From Vibrio coralliirubri (GTDB taxonomy: Bacteria; Pseudomonadota; Gammaproteobacteria; Enterobacterales; Vibrionaceae): 64,000 nucleotides of DNA. The notes below the pieces were generated by a model. The model was not told where the DNA came from. It ran no database searches and worked only from the letters and a program-made list of their open reading frames with translations. The stretch covers positions 186,001 through 250,000 of the forward strand of contig NZ_AP025471.1 of NCBI RefSeq assembly GCF_024347375.1, in the 5' to 3' direction. Positions 8,359-15,104 of this stretch are shown here, in pieces. Position 1 is the stretch's first letter. Every line of letters starts with the position of its first letter. Made by a program: the position numbers and the translations under genes.

Positions 8359-8778
8359 TCATCTTCTCTCTTTGATAAAATCGTAGGGTTCGCAATTCCT
8401 GCTAAAATCGTATGGGTGTTCGTAATCTGCAATCTTGCCGCCGTTAGAAGCAACCAGAGCGATACCTTTTGCACAGTCGTGTGGAGAACCGCCACCTAGA
8501 GAAACAACAAAATCACAATCGTTGTCAGTCAGCAATTCTAGACCATCGTTTACGTTAGTGATGGTTGGGTTTGGTTGAGTGCCGTCGAATACAACTGCGT
8601 CTACGCCACGCTGGCTAAGAAGGTCTTGTACCTGCTTAACTACGCCAATTTGGTTCAGGATCTTATCAGTAACGATCAGACCTTTTTTAAAGCCTTGAGA
8701 CTGAATGCTATCAGCAGCATCCTTCAGACAGCCAGAACCCATGAAGTTGATTGTAGGGATGTAAAATGCAGTAGACAT
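8359..8778 (-). pseudogene. Iron-containing alcohol dehydrogenase, 5' fragment interrupted by the island
   Basis: The first about 118 codons (MSTAFYIPTINFMGSGC onward, with the NAD-binding SLGGGSPHDCAKGIAL motif) match the N-terminus of the YiaY/AdhB group of Fe-dependent alcohol dehydrogenases, normally about 380 aa. After I-A-D-Y-E the sequence changes to a 21-residue tail encoded by island DNA and stops. The metal-binding His-rich C-terminal domain is absent from the window. The ATG at 8778 has an upstream GGAG-like site (ACGGAGTTTTCC). The protein cannot be an active dehydrogenase. Confidence 0.85.
8377..8422. repeat. Two direct repeats at the island boundary
   Basis: AAAATCGTAGGGTTCG (8377-8392) and AAAATCGTATGGGTGTTCG (8404-8422) are near-identical copies 27 bp apart at the point where island and dehydrogenase sequence meet. 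The last few bases of the second copy belong to the dehydrogenase gene (TTCGTAATCTGC on the plus strand). Direct repeats at an element tip are expected for recombinase binding sites or for the crossover core. The left-end counterpart is outside the window. Confidence 0.55.
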
Positions 8779-9038
8779 TGGAAAACTCCGTTAATTATGA
8801 TTTTTAATTTCCTACATGGTGTCGGTATTCAAGTGGTCGACCATTGATCTGGAACAACTTTGATTCCGAACTACCACTTTGTGGCTAGTCGTTGTGATAG
8901 GGCTCATATAGCAATCGTTTTCATGGTTTTTGGCTGTGTTCTTTGTCAGTAGTGATTAGCGATAAATTGGCTCCACCAAGAGCAGAATGGTGCTCTATAA
9001 CAATGAAAAATAAGGCTTTTCACTGAAAGTTGCTTTGG

Positions 9039-9191
9039 TTAGGCTGGTGTTGACGTTTTATCGGAGTCATCACTGCATTCAATTTGAGGATCTTGCGACT
9101 CTTCAGAGTCAAGGGTGTCTTCTGGCTCCTCGTCATAGTATTTGACAAGAAAAGGGGTGAGCATGACAGATGACGGTAAAAAGTGCTTCAT
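9039..9191 (-). CDS. Small acidic protein of unknown function (50 aa)
   Basis: A 50-codon frame begins at ATG 9191 and has a strong Shine-Dalgarno sequence, GGGAGG, six bases upstream. The product starts MKHFLPSSVMLTPFLVKYYD and continues into a very acidic Ser/Asp/Glu-rich half (EEPEDTLDSEESQD) with one Cys. No domain is recognised. It stands alone between the dehydrogenase fragment and a MITE. The ribosome binding site is the main evidence that it is translated. Confidence 0.5.
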   Translation of the reverse strand: MKHFLPSSVMLTPFLVKYYDEEPEDTLDSEESQDPQIECSDDSDKTSTPA

Positions 9192-9219
9192 AATACCTCC
9201 CGGTACTTAAGTGTATTTT

Positions 9220-9486
9220 TAGGGCGTGTTGATTTTTCGAGCTGATTTTTGCAGCGAGTTGCTGGGCATTTATACAAGGCAGAGGCTTTGATGTGTAGCT
9301 TGCCTACATGAGAAGCCGTTAACGTAGTAGAAATGACCAGCAAACGCTGCCCGAAGGGTTCGGCTAAAAGCGTTTTACTCTTTGTTGAGGGAAATTTGCT
9401 TAGAATGACTAGGCTACTTTCCCTCGCCGCGATTAAAACGCTTTTATCTCGAACAAAACTTAACCACGAAAGGTCAACACGCCCTA
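9220..9486. mobile_element. 263-bp MITE with TA target-site duplication
   Basis: The ends are inverted copies: GGGCGTGTTGATTTTTCG at the left (from 9222) and its near complement, ending CACGCCC at 9484. TA dinucleotides flank both sides (9220-9221 and 9485-9486). It has no coding capacity. An internal hairpin, TAAAAGCGTTTTA against TAAAACGCTTTTA, encloses GAGGGAAA and TTTCCCTC. TA duplication is typical of IS630/Tc1-mariner transposases, so mobilisation in trans by such an element is inferred. Only one copy is in this window. Confidence 0.7.
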
Positions 9487-9681
9487 GTATGGTATTGGTT
9501 TAATATGTGGCAAAATTTGCGATACATCATGACTTGCGACTTGTTTTCTATAAATTATTAGATTTATATACAGGCTCACAAATTTGAGAGTAAAGTGATG
9601 CCTCGCCGTTTTAGGCCGCGAGAAGAACAACGAAAAAAACAGTGTAGGCAGTGCTCAACAGCGCGAATAATAGGAAATAAA

Positions 9682-10356
9682 ATGAAGTACGATTGGATAT
9701 TCTTTGATGCAGACGAAACCTTGTTCCATTTTGATGCTTATCAGGGAATGAAGCTGATGTTTTCTCGTTTTGGTGTGGACTTTAGCGAACAGGATTATTT
9801 GGCTTATCAAAAGGTTAATTTGCCGCTTTGGGTCGATTACCAAGATGGTCGCATTACCGCCGACCAACTGAAACACACACGCTTCGAAAGCTGGGCTGAG
9901 AAACTAGAGACAACAACGGCTGCTTTAAACAGTGCATTTTTAACGGCGATGGCGGACATCTGTTCTTTATTACCGGGTGCACAAGAGTTGGTGGAGTCTT
10001 TAAAAGGCAAGGTGAACATGGGCATCATCACTAACGGTTTTACAGAGCTGCAGTCAATCCGTTTAGAACGCACAGGAATGACGGATTACTTTGAGCACGT
10101 GATCATTTCTGAAGAGGTTGGGGTAGCGAAACCGGATGCCGAGATTTTTGAATATGCGCATAAGCTGGTTGGATTGCCATCGAAGCAAAGAATATTGATG
10201 GTCGGGGATAACCCACATTCCGATATTCTAGGTGGGTTAGACTTTGGCATCGAAACTTGTTGGTTAAACAGTCAAGAAAAGGCAACGCCAGCCGGTATCA
10301 ATCCTCACTATCAAGTGAAGTCTTTGGCTGACTTGCAAGCTCTGCTACTGGCTTAG
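9682..10356 (+). CDS. yjjG: Pyrimidine 5'-nucleotidase YjjG (HAD phosphatase)
   Basis: 224 aa, the same length as E. coli YjjG, which dephosphorylates dUMP, UMP and dTMP in the cytosol and helps remove non-canonical nucleotides. HAD motif I is FDADETLF at the N-terminus, motif II is ITNG, motif III is the Lys of GVAKPDAEIF, and motif IV is GDNPHSD. I chose ATG 9682, preceded by AGGAAA. An in-frame upstream extension to 9595 is Arg/Lys-rich, lacks family support and has no better ribosome binding site. A strong hairpin follows the gene. Confidence 0.92.
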   Translation: MKYDWIFFDADETLFHFDAYQGMKLMFSRFGVDFSEQDYLAYQKVNLPLWVDYQDGRITADQLKHTRFESWAEKLETTTAALNSAFLTAMADICSLLPGAQELVESLKGKVNMGIITNGFTELQSIRLERTGMTDYFEHVIISEEVGVAKPDAEIFEYAHKLVGLPSKQRILMVGDNPHSDILGGLDFGIETCWLNSQEKATPAGINPHYQVKSLADLQALLLA

Positions 10357-10424
10357 TCAATAGTTAACAACTGACTGCCACTAGCGAATACACAATCACA
10401 ATCGGTTGATTTCGTTAATCGACC

Positions 10425-10519
10425 AATGCTTTGTAAATTGATTGGCGTTTCGTTAGTGGATAGATGCTTCGTAAATTGATTAATGCTTCGTAAATTGATA
10501 GATGCTTTGTAAATAAATT
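10425..10519. repeat. Degenerate short tandem repeat downstream of yjjG
   Basis: The motif ATGCTTYGTAAATTGAT recurs from 10425, with further copies near 10464, 10482 and 10502 and a decayed copy near 10446. The spacing is about 19-20 bp. It sits between the yjjG stop and the hairpin terminator. Copy number is low and the units diverge, so it is not a CRISPR array. Confidence 0.6.
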
Positions 10520-10525
10520 GTTGAT

Positions 10526-10560
10526 GGCCGAGTACGAAAATGTACTCGGCCAATTATTTT
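10526..10560 (+). terminator. Terminator-like hairpin after yjjG
   Basis: A perfect 10-bp stem, GGCCGAGTAC/GTACTCGGCC (10526-10535 with 10542-10551), has a 6-nt loop and is followed by AATTATTTT. The short T-run makes it a moderate intrinsic terminator for yjjG. Confidence 0.7.
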
Positions 10561-10610
10561 GAACTTGGTTTAACCATAGCGTGACCATCAAAACAGATAA
10601 AGGAAAAGGC

Positions 10611-11540
10611 GTGCTGAAATCTCATCGTTATAGCTGTTACGGTATTATCGCCATTTTACTATGGAGCTGCTTGATTGCTCTGTCTCGTAGTGTCTCAGAA
10701 CAGCTAGGTCCAATTGGTGGCGCGGCCAGCCTTTATACGGTGAGTTCGCTGTTGTTGGTTTGTGTTATGGGGCTACCTAAGCTTTCACGCTTTTCTAAGT
10801 CTTACTTGCTGATTGGCGGCGCCTTGTTCGTTTGTTATGAGATCTTCTTGGCTCTGGCATTGGGAATGGCGAACAGCCGACATCAAGCGATAGAGATGGC
10901 GGTAATCAACTACCTATGGCCAGCACTGACGGTGTTATTTGCAGTGCTGCTGAGCGACAAGAAGATTAACTGGCTGGTTTATCCAAGTATCTTCTTGGCA
11001 TTCTTTGGTGTGGCTTGGAGCATCAGCGGTGACCAAGGTCTCTCTGTCGACCAAATTGCTGCCAACATTGCGACCAACCCTAAAACCTATTCTATGGCGT
11101 TTTTTGGTGCGATTATTTGGGCTGTTTACTGCAACTACACCCAGCGTGTCGCGAAAGGGCAGAATGCGATTGTGCTTTTCTTTATCGCTACAGCGATCAC
11201 TTTGTGGATCAAATACGCATTGAGTGATGAAACCGGCATGGTTATGACAACCAGTGCGGCGATTGATTTAGCATTAGCTGGCGCTTGCATGGGGGCAGGC
11301 TACGCACTTTGGAACACGGCGATTCTTGGTGGCAACATGGTGTTTTTGGCAACCATGTCGTACTTTACGCCAATCTTCGCGACGCTGCTTTCCTCGGTGA
11401 TTTTGGGTTTGTCATTGACCATGACGTTTTGGCAGGGCGTATGTATGGTAACTGTTGGCTCACTGGCTTGCTGGTGGGTAACAAGAGAAAAGCCGACGGC
11501 AAAGGCGTCGGCTTCTAAAAAGGTTCAATCTCAGTCGTAA
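10611..11540 (+). CDS. yddG: Aromatic amino acid exporter YddG (DMT superfamily)
   Basis: About 309 aa with ten predicted membrane helices and two EamA repeats. The N-terminal stretch (AILLWSCLIALSRSVSEQLGPIGGAASLYT) and the middle RHQAIEMAVINYLWPALTVLF segment are characteristic of YddG, an inner-membrane exporter of Phe, Tyr and Trp. I prefer the GTG at 10611, which has AAAGGA a few bases upstream. A GTG at 10581 would add ten residues without a good ribosome binding site. The 3' coding end contains a hairpin that can serve the convergent gene. The C-terminal tail is Lys/Ser-rich and cytosolic. Confidence 0.88.
   Translation: MLKSHRYSCYGIIAILLWSCLIALSRSVSEQLGPIGGAASLYTVSSLLLVCVMGLPKLSRFSKSYLLIGGALFVCYEIFLALALGMANSRHQAIEMAVINYLWPALTVLFAVLLSDKKINWLVYPSIFLAFFGVAWSISGDQGLSVDQIAANIATNPKTYSMAFFGAIIWAVYCNYTQRVAKGQNAIVLFFIATAITLWIKYALSDETGMVMTTSAAIDLALAGACMGAGYALWNTAILGGNMVFLATMSYFTPIFATLLSSVILGLSLTMTFWQGVCMVTVGSLACWWVTREKPTAKASASKKVQSQS
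11490..11514 (-). terminator. Terminator for the cation-efflux gene, inside the 3' end of yddG
   Basis: A 9-bp stem AAGCCGACG/CGTCGGCTT with a 7-nt loop lies within the last codons of yddG. On the minus strand it is followed by TTCTCTTG, extending the T-rich 3' side. It lies 66 bp past the stop of the convergent cation-efflux gene and fits as its intrinsic terminator. Confidence 0.55.
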
Positions 11541-11579
11541 TTTGCGTTGATGTTCCAGCGTCATTTGCTAGGTAAAAGC

Positions 11580-12476
11580 TTAGCTCGCGACATTGAGGTT
11601 CAATTGAAGCTCATAAGGCATCTTCGATAGGCGTCGCTTAAGTTGGCGGCGCGTACGTTCAATATCATCGACCGCAATCGCTTGTTGGTCGTTGGTATGA
11701 ATATCAACATTGATTCGTAATTCTGGACCAACCTTCGTCACACCCATCAGCTCCAAATCTTGCTCTGCTTCTTTGTCTACCGCGACAACGTTCTTATCGA
11801 CCGCATCACAAATATCTTTGTTTGCCGACATCATAAGCAGTTCGCGCATCGCCTCACGTAACATGTCGAAAGGCACTTTGATGAAGTAGAAAGACATTAG
11901 CAACATCATCATTGGATCTGCATACACCGCGTATTCTGCAAGCGGAGAAAAAGTAATTAACCAAGCCGCTACGAAACCCGCGGTTACCGCTACACTCAGT
12001 AGCGTATCCATCTGCCACTGTTTAGACTCAGCCTGAATCAGACCTGAAGAAATACGTTTACTCTTATTCGCGATGTACCACCAAGCGTAACCACAACCCA
12101 GTACGTTGAAAATACCAAACAGAGTTGCAATAGATGCATCTACTTCACGACCACCCGTCATTAGGGCACCAATCGCAGAGTAAAGTGAATAACCAACCAC
12201 AAGCAGAATCACAACGGCTTTGATGGCAATCACAATCGGTTCGATAATTGCTCGACCAAACGGGAACTCAGTGTCCGAAGGGCGATTGATGTATTTCGAG
12301 GCAGCTAGTGACAATAAAGTTAACAGTAAGCTGATAAGAGAATAGACACCGTCAAATACTATGACCAGAGAGCCAACGAGAAGACCCAACACCAATCCGC
12401 CAATTGCGAAGCCTGATGCTAAAAGGGCTGAGAACAATAGCACTCGATTTTCGTTTTGGCTTTTCCTGTCACACAT
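11580..12476 (-). CDS. Cation diffusion facilitator family transporter
   Basis: 298 aa. It has six predicted membrane helices followed by a cytoplasmic domain of about 90 residues (VDKNVVAVDKEAEQDLELMGV onward, alpha-beta fold). The CDF signature helix 2 is present as FDGVYSLISLLLTLLSL, and the FPFGRAIIEP loop follows. In helix 5 the usual DxxxD/HxxxD pair reads QMDTLLS, keeping one Asp only. Known: CDF proteins exchange Zn, Fe, Mn or other divalent metals for protons. The altered site leaves the substrate open. It is convergent with yddG and divergent from a small hypothetical gene. Confidence 0.82.
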   Translation of the reverse strand: MCDRKSQNENRVLLFSALLASGFAIGGLVLGLLVGSLVIVFDGVYSLISLLLTLLSLAASKYINRPSDTEFPFGRAIIEPIVIAIKAVVILLVVGYSLYSAIGALMTGGREVDASIATLFGIFNVLGCGYAWWYIANKSKRISSGLIQAESKQWQMDTLLSVAVTAGFVAAWLITFSPLAEYAVYADPMMMLLMSFYFIKVPFDMLREAMRELLMMSANKDICDAVDKNVVAVDKEAEQDLELMGVTKVGPELRINVDIHTNDQQAIAVDDIERTRRQLKRRLSKMPYELQLNLNVAS

Positions 12477-12764
12477 AATATTTTCCAGATGTTTTTGATA
12501 ACTTCATTGTTCTAATATTGAGCTAACTTTACAAACTTTATCTGATGACGTTTATATGTCTTATTTAAGTCAAATGTATAAATACATTAAATTCAGCGGC
12601 TTAAGTTAAATTTAAGGTGTCAATAAAGTTGACGTTGAGTGTTTTTTGGGGATGGTGTGCAACTGAAATAGGATCGTTTATGATTAATAAAACACATTAG
12701 TCGTTAAGGTTTTATTGATCTTCTAGATTGAATTGCGACTGCAATGGACAAGGAGTGAATCAAT

Positions 12765-13115
12765 ATGAAGTTTGACGATATCAGTGATAATGAGTTGTGG
12801 GCGATTGCTAACCCGATCATGGATAATCTGATGGATGGTTCAACTAAGGTTGATCATGAGCAGCACTGTCGAGACTTTACTCAAAGAATGAAAGACATTG
12901 TTACGCCGGAATATTTAGAGAAGGTGTGTCACCATTATCAGCACAGTAATGGTTTTTTTACTGAGCGTGAGCCAGTTGCGCTGTTCAGACGTTCAGACTC
13001 CATCGCTTTTGTGTGGAAACAAGCTTACACCATCGCCAAAGGTGAGTTTGTCGCCGAAATGGTATTGGTTGAAGAAGACGGACGCTATTTAGTGGATCAC
13101 GTGATGGTTTTTTAG
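12765..13115 (+). CDS. Hypothetical protein, 116 aa
   Basis: It starts at ATG 12765 behind AAGGAG with nine-base spacing, a strong signal. The product is soluble and acidic, with Cys-His patches (HEQHCRDFTQR, VCHHYQHS) and a C-terminal beta-rich part (GEFVAEMVLVEEDGRYLVDHVMVF) that looks like a cone-shaped SnoaL/NTF2-like end. No family is recognised. It is divergent from the cation transporter, with 288 bp between, and convergent with a LysR gene. Confidence 0.75.
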   Translation: MKFDDISDNELWAIANPIMDNLMDGSTKVDHEQHCRDFTQRMKDIVTPEYLEKVCHHYQHSNGFFTEREPVALFRRSDSIAFVWKQAYTIAKGEFVAEMVLVEEDGRYLVDHVMVF

Positions 13116-13149
13116 AGCAAGACTTAAGTATGGAGTAAAAGTCGTCCGT

Positions 13150-14028
13150 CTAGAAATCAAACAAGTAGTCACTAAGCTGGTCGGCTAACCAATTCATTCC
13201 TGGGTGCTCTGCCATGCCAGCTGCGGTAAACATACAGTAGTCTTCTTGCGTTAAGCCGTAGGTGTGTTTGATCACGGCAAGCTCTTGTTCACGCAGTAAA
13301 TGGCGAATCAATGGCTCTGGCATTACGCCCCACGCCTCTTCACGTAAAATCGTATCCAACATAAAGTCGAAGCTAGAGAAGCCAATGTAACGACGCGAGA
13401 AGGGCTCAAGCTCAGGATTATCCTTTTCATTAAGATAAACCATGGTCGCTTGCATCGAATTTCTTAGTACCTCATCAGACACTCGTCGCATCGCACTCAA
13501 ATCATGCCCTTTCTTACATACAGACATCATTCGAATCTTACCAAGCGGGTTGTAGATAATTCTTGGGTCATCGACGCGTTCGTAATCGACACCAAATGCG
13601 AAGTCGACTTGCTGAGTTTCAACTAGGTTAGCTAAGTCACCGCTCGACGCGAGAACGAAGTTGAATGAGGTAGAAGGGTATTTGTTGTTTAATGCGTGAG
13701 ATAAGTCCTGCCACATTTCATCGGGTAGGGAGTCATCTCGTGCTATCCAAATCTCCGCGTTGAATTCGCCCGAAACATGCAAGCAGGTTTGTTTAATACG
13801 CGCGGCTGTCACCAACATGCCTTCGCAATCTTTGTAAATCGCTTTACCCGCTTCTGAAAGCTCAACGTGGTTTCCGCTGCGGACGAACAGCTCGACATCT
13901 AACTCTTTTTCCAAGGCTTTGATAGACATGCTGAGTTTGGTTCGGTTGCATTCTAACTGGCGTGCAGCTTCAGAAACTGATCCTAAATCAGCAACGGAAC
14001 AAAAGGCTTGGACTTGAGAAAGGTTCAT
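13150..14028 (-). CDS. LysR family transcriptional regulator
   Basis: 292 aa. The N-terminal winged helix-turn-helix (residues 1-60: LSQVQAFCSVADLGSVSEAARQLECNRTKLSMSIKALEKEL) is typical of LysR. A substrate-binding domain with the periplasmic-binding-protein fold follows (about 90-290). The recognition segment carries NRTKLSMSI in place of the common QPALSxxI. It is divergent from the methyltransferase gene, with 161 bp between the chosen starts, so it may control that gene. The ligand is unknown. Confidence 0.85.
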   Translation of the reverse strand: MNLSQVQAFCSVADLGSVSEAARQLECNRTKLSMSIKALEKELDVELFVRSGNHVELSEAGKAIYKDCEGMLVTAARIKQTCLHVSGEFNAEIWIARDDSLPDEMWQDLSHALNNKYPSTSFNFVLASSGDLANLVETQQVDFAFGVDYERVDDPRIIYNPLGKIRMMSVCKKGHDLSAMRRVSDEVLRNSMQATMVYLNEKDNPELEPFSRRYIGFSSFDFMLDTILREEAWGVMPEPLIRHLLREQELAVIKHTYGLTQEDYCMFTAAGMAEHPGMNWLADQLSDYLFDF

Positions 14029-14189
14029 TTCATTTCCATATTGAGCGGGGGTCGGTGCATATTATCTGAATATTGTGCTGACTATCTTAGAAATAGTCCA
14101 TCTTTGCATGATAACTCTATGACGAATTGACTAATTTGGTTTACTCTGGGGAAGTTCCGAACCTACAAGAAGTAAAGATGGAGGCCATG

Positions 14190-14789
14190 ATGGCGAAACA
14201 ATGGGACGAATACGCCGTTGATTGGGATAAAGATCCCGCGACCGCAGTATTCGCACAGTCCGTATTTGACCAGTTAACACAGCTCGTTGATTTAAACGGA
14301 ACCCGTGTCCTTGATTTTGGTTGTGGTACAGGACTACTCAGCCAGAAAATATCTCCTTTAGCAAAAGAGATCATCGCACTTGATATCTCTGAAGGGATGA
14401 TTGAAGAGTTAGATAAGAAAGAGTTACCTAACGTTGAACCGGTAGTTGATATTTTATCGCGCGGACTTGCAGCGCAGCATCCAGCATTCAGAAACCAGTT
14501 TGACCTAGTGGTAGCCTCTTCGGTGTGTGGTTTTATCCCGAACCTACAAGACACAGTCAGTCTGATTTACACGCTGCTTGAAAACGACGGCACGTTTGTA
14601 CACTGGGATTGGTACTTGGAAAGCGACAGTGAAGACTACGGTGTAAGCCAACAGCGCTCAGAAAACGTATTGAGTGCAGCGGGCTTTGCAGTGGTTGAAG
14701 TCTCTACACCGTTCTCGATTGACACTCCACAAGGAGAGTTAAAGGTATTAATGGGTGTTGGACGTAAACAAGCGCTTCCAGATCTGTAA
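14190..14789 (+). CDS. Class I SAM-dependent methyltransferase
   Basis: About 199 aa from ATG 14190, chosen because GGAGG lies at 14180-14184, five bases upstream. Frames from 14187 or 14127 are possible but fit the ribosome binding site less well. Motif I is VLDFGCGTGLLS, the acidic SAM-ribose residue is in EIIALDISEGMIEEL, and motif IV is FDLVVASSVCGFI. The fold matches the methyltransferase 11/25 group, and small-molecule substrates are typical. The substrate is unknown. It stands alone and ends in a strong terminator. Confidence 0.83.
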   Translation: MAKQWDEYAVDWDKDPATAVFAQSVFDQLTQLVDLNGTRVLDFGCGTGLLSQKISPLAKEIIALDISEGMIEELDKKELPNVEPVVDILSRGLAAQHPAFRNQFDLVVASSVCGFIPNLQDTVSLIYTLLENDGTFVHWDWYLESDSEDYGVSQQRSENVLSAAGFAVVEVSTPFSIDTPQGELKVLMGVGRKQALPDL

Positions 14790-14837
14790 TCGTGTGTATG
14801 CCTTGAGCTAGCATTCAGAATGCTCATTTTAAATACT

Positions 14838-14886
14838 AAACCCACATTAACGACTCTACCGTCAGTTATGTGGGTTTTCTCGTTTT
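14838..14886 (+). terminator. Intrinsic terminator of the methyltransferase gene
   Basis: The stem AAACCCACAT/ATGTGGGTTT (14838-14847 with 14868-14877) has a 20-nt loop and is followed by TCTCGTTTT. Confidence 0.75.
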
Positions 14887-15007
14887 GGACGCTATTGTTT
14901 TAAACAGAGCGAGTTAGCGCTTTCTCATGCCTTCACTATTAACTCTGGTTTCTCTATTTCTCATCTAGCTCATAGAAAACTCAACACCGCTAATTTGCAA
15001 ATTACTT

Positions 15008-15055
15008 ATTTCCATTTTGGAAATGTAGTCTTGCATACATTTCATTAGTGGAAAT
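15008..15055 (+). promoter_or_regulatory. Twin palindromes upstream of yjjI
   Basis: ATTTCC-ATTTT-GGAAAT (15008-15024) is followed by a related copy, ATTTC-ATTAGTG-GAAAT (15039-15055). Each has inverted arms of 5-6 bp, and the centres are 31 bp apart, about three helical turns. The pair lies 50-97 bp before the yjjI start. This is the arrangement of a two-site operator. The sequence is not the FNR consensus, so the cognate regulator is unknown. The rest of 14790-15104 holds the preceding terminator and nothing else evident. Confidence 0.5.
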
Positions 15056-15104
15056 ATAACGGTGAGATATAAAATAAGCCCATAATAACACTAAGGGTTT
15101 AATC

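Larger units (their letters stand above)
1..8418. mobile_element. Right-hand part of a GMT/Tn554-like genomic island, left end outside the window
   Basis: The stretch holds a KAP NTPase gene and a four-gene recombinase operon, all on the minus strand, and stops inside an iron-containing alcohol dehydrogenase gene. That gene's native reading (ending I-A-D-Y-E) gives way to unrelated codons at about 8418. Two direct repeats 27 bp apart sit at the boundary. The rest of the alcohol dehydrogenase gene is not in the window, so the other end lies further left. Known: Tn554-type elements and gamma-mobile-trio islands of Vibrio carry clustered tyrosine recombinases with a small accessory gene. Inferred: this is such an island. 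The exact junction is uncertain by a few bases. Confidence 0.75.

Noticed and set aside
9595..9681. N-terminal extension of YjjG
   Set aside because: Arg/Lys-rich and absent from the family; ATG 9682 has AGGAAA and gives the standard length.
10425..10519. CRISPR array
   Set aside because: Units of about 17 bp are separated by 2-3 bp, diverge from each other and have no spacers or cas genes.
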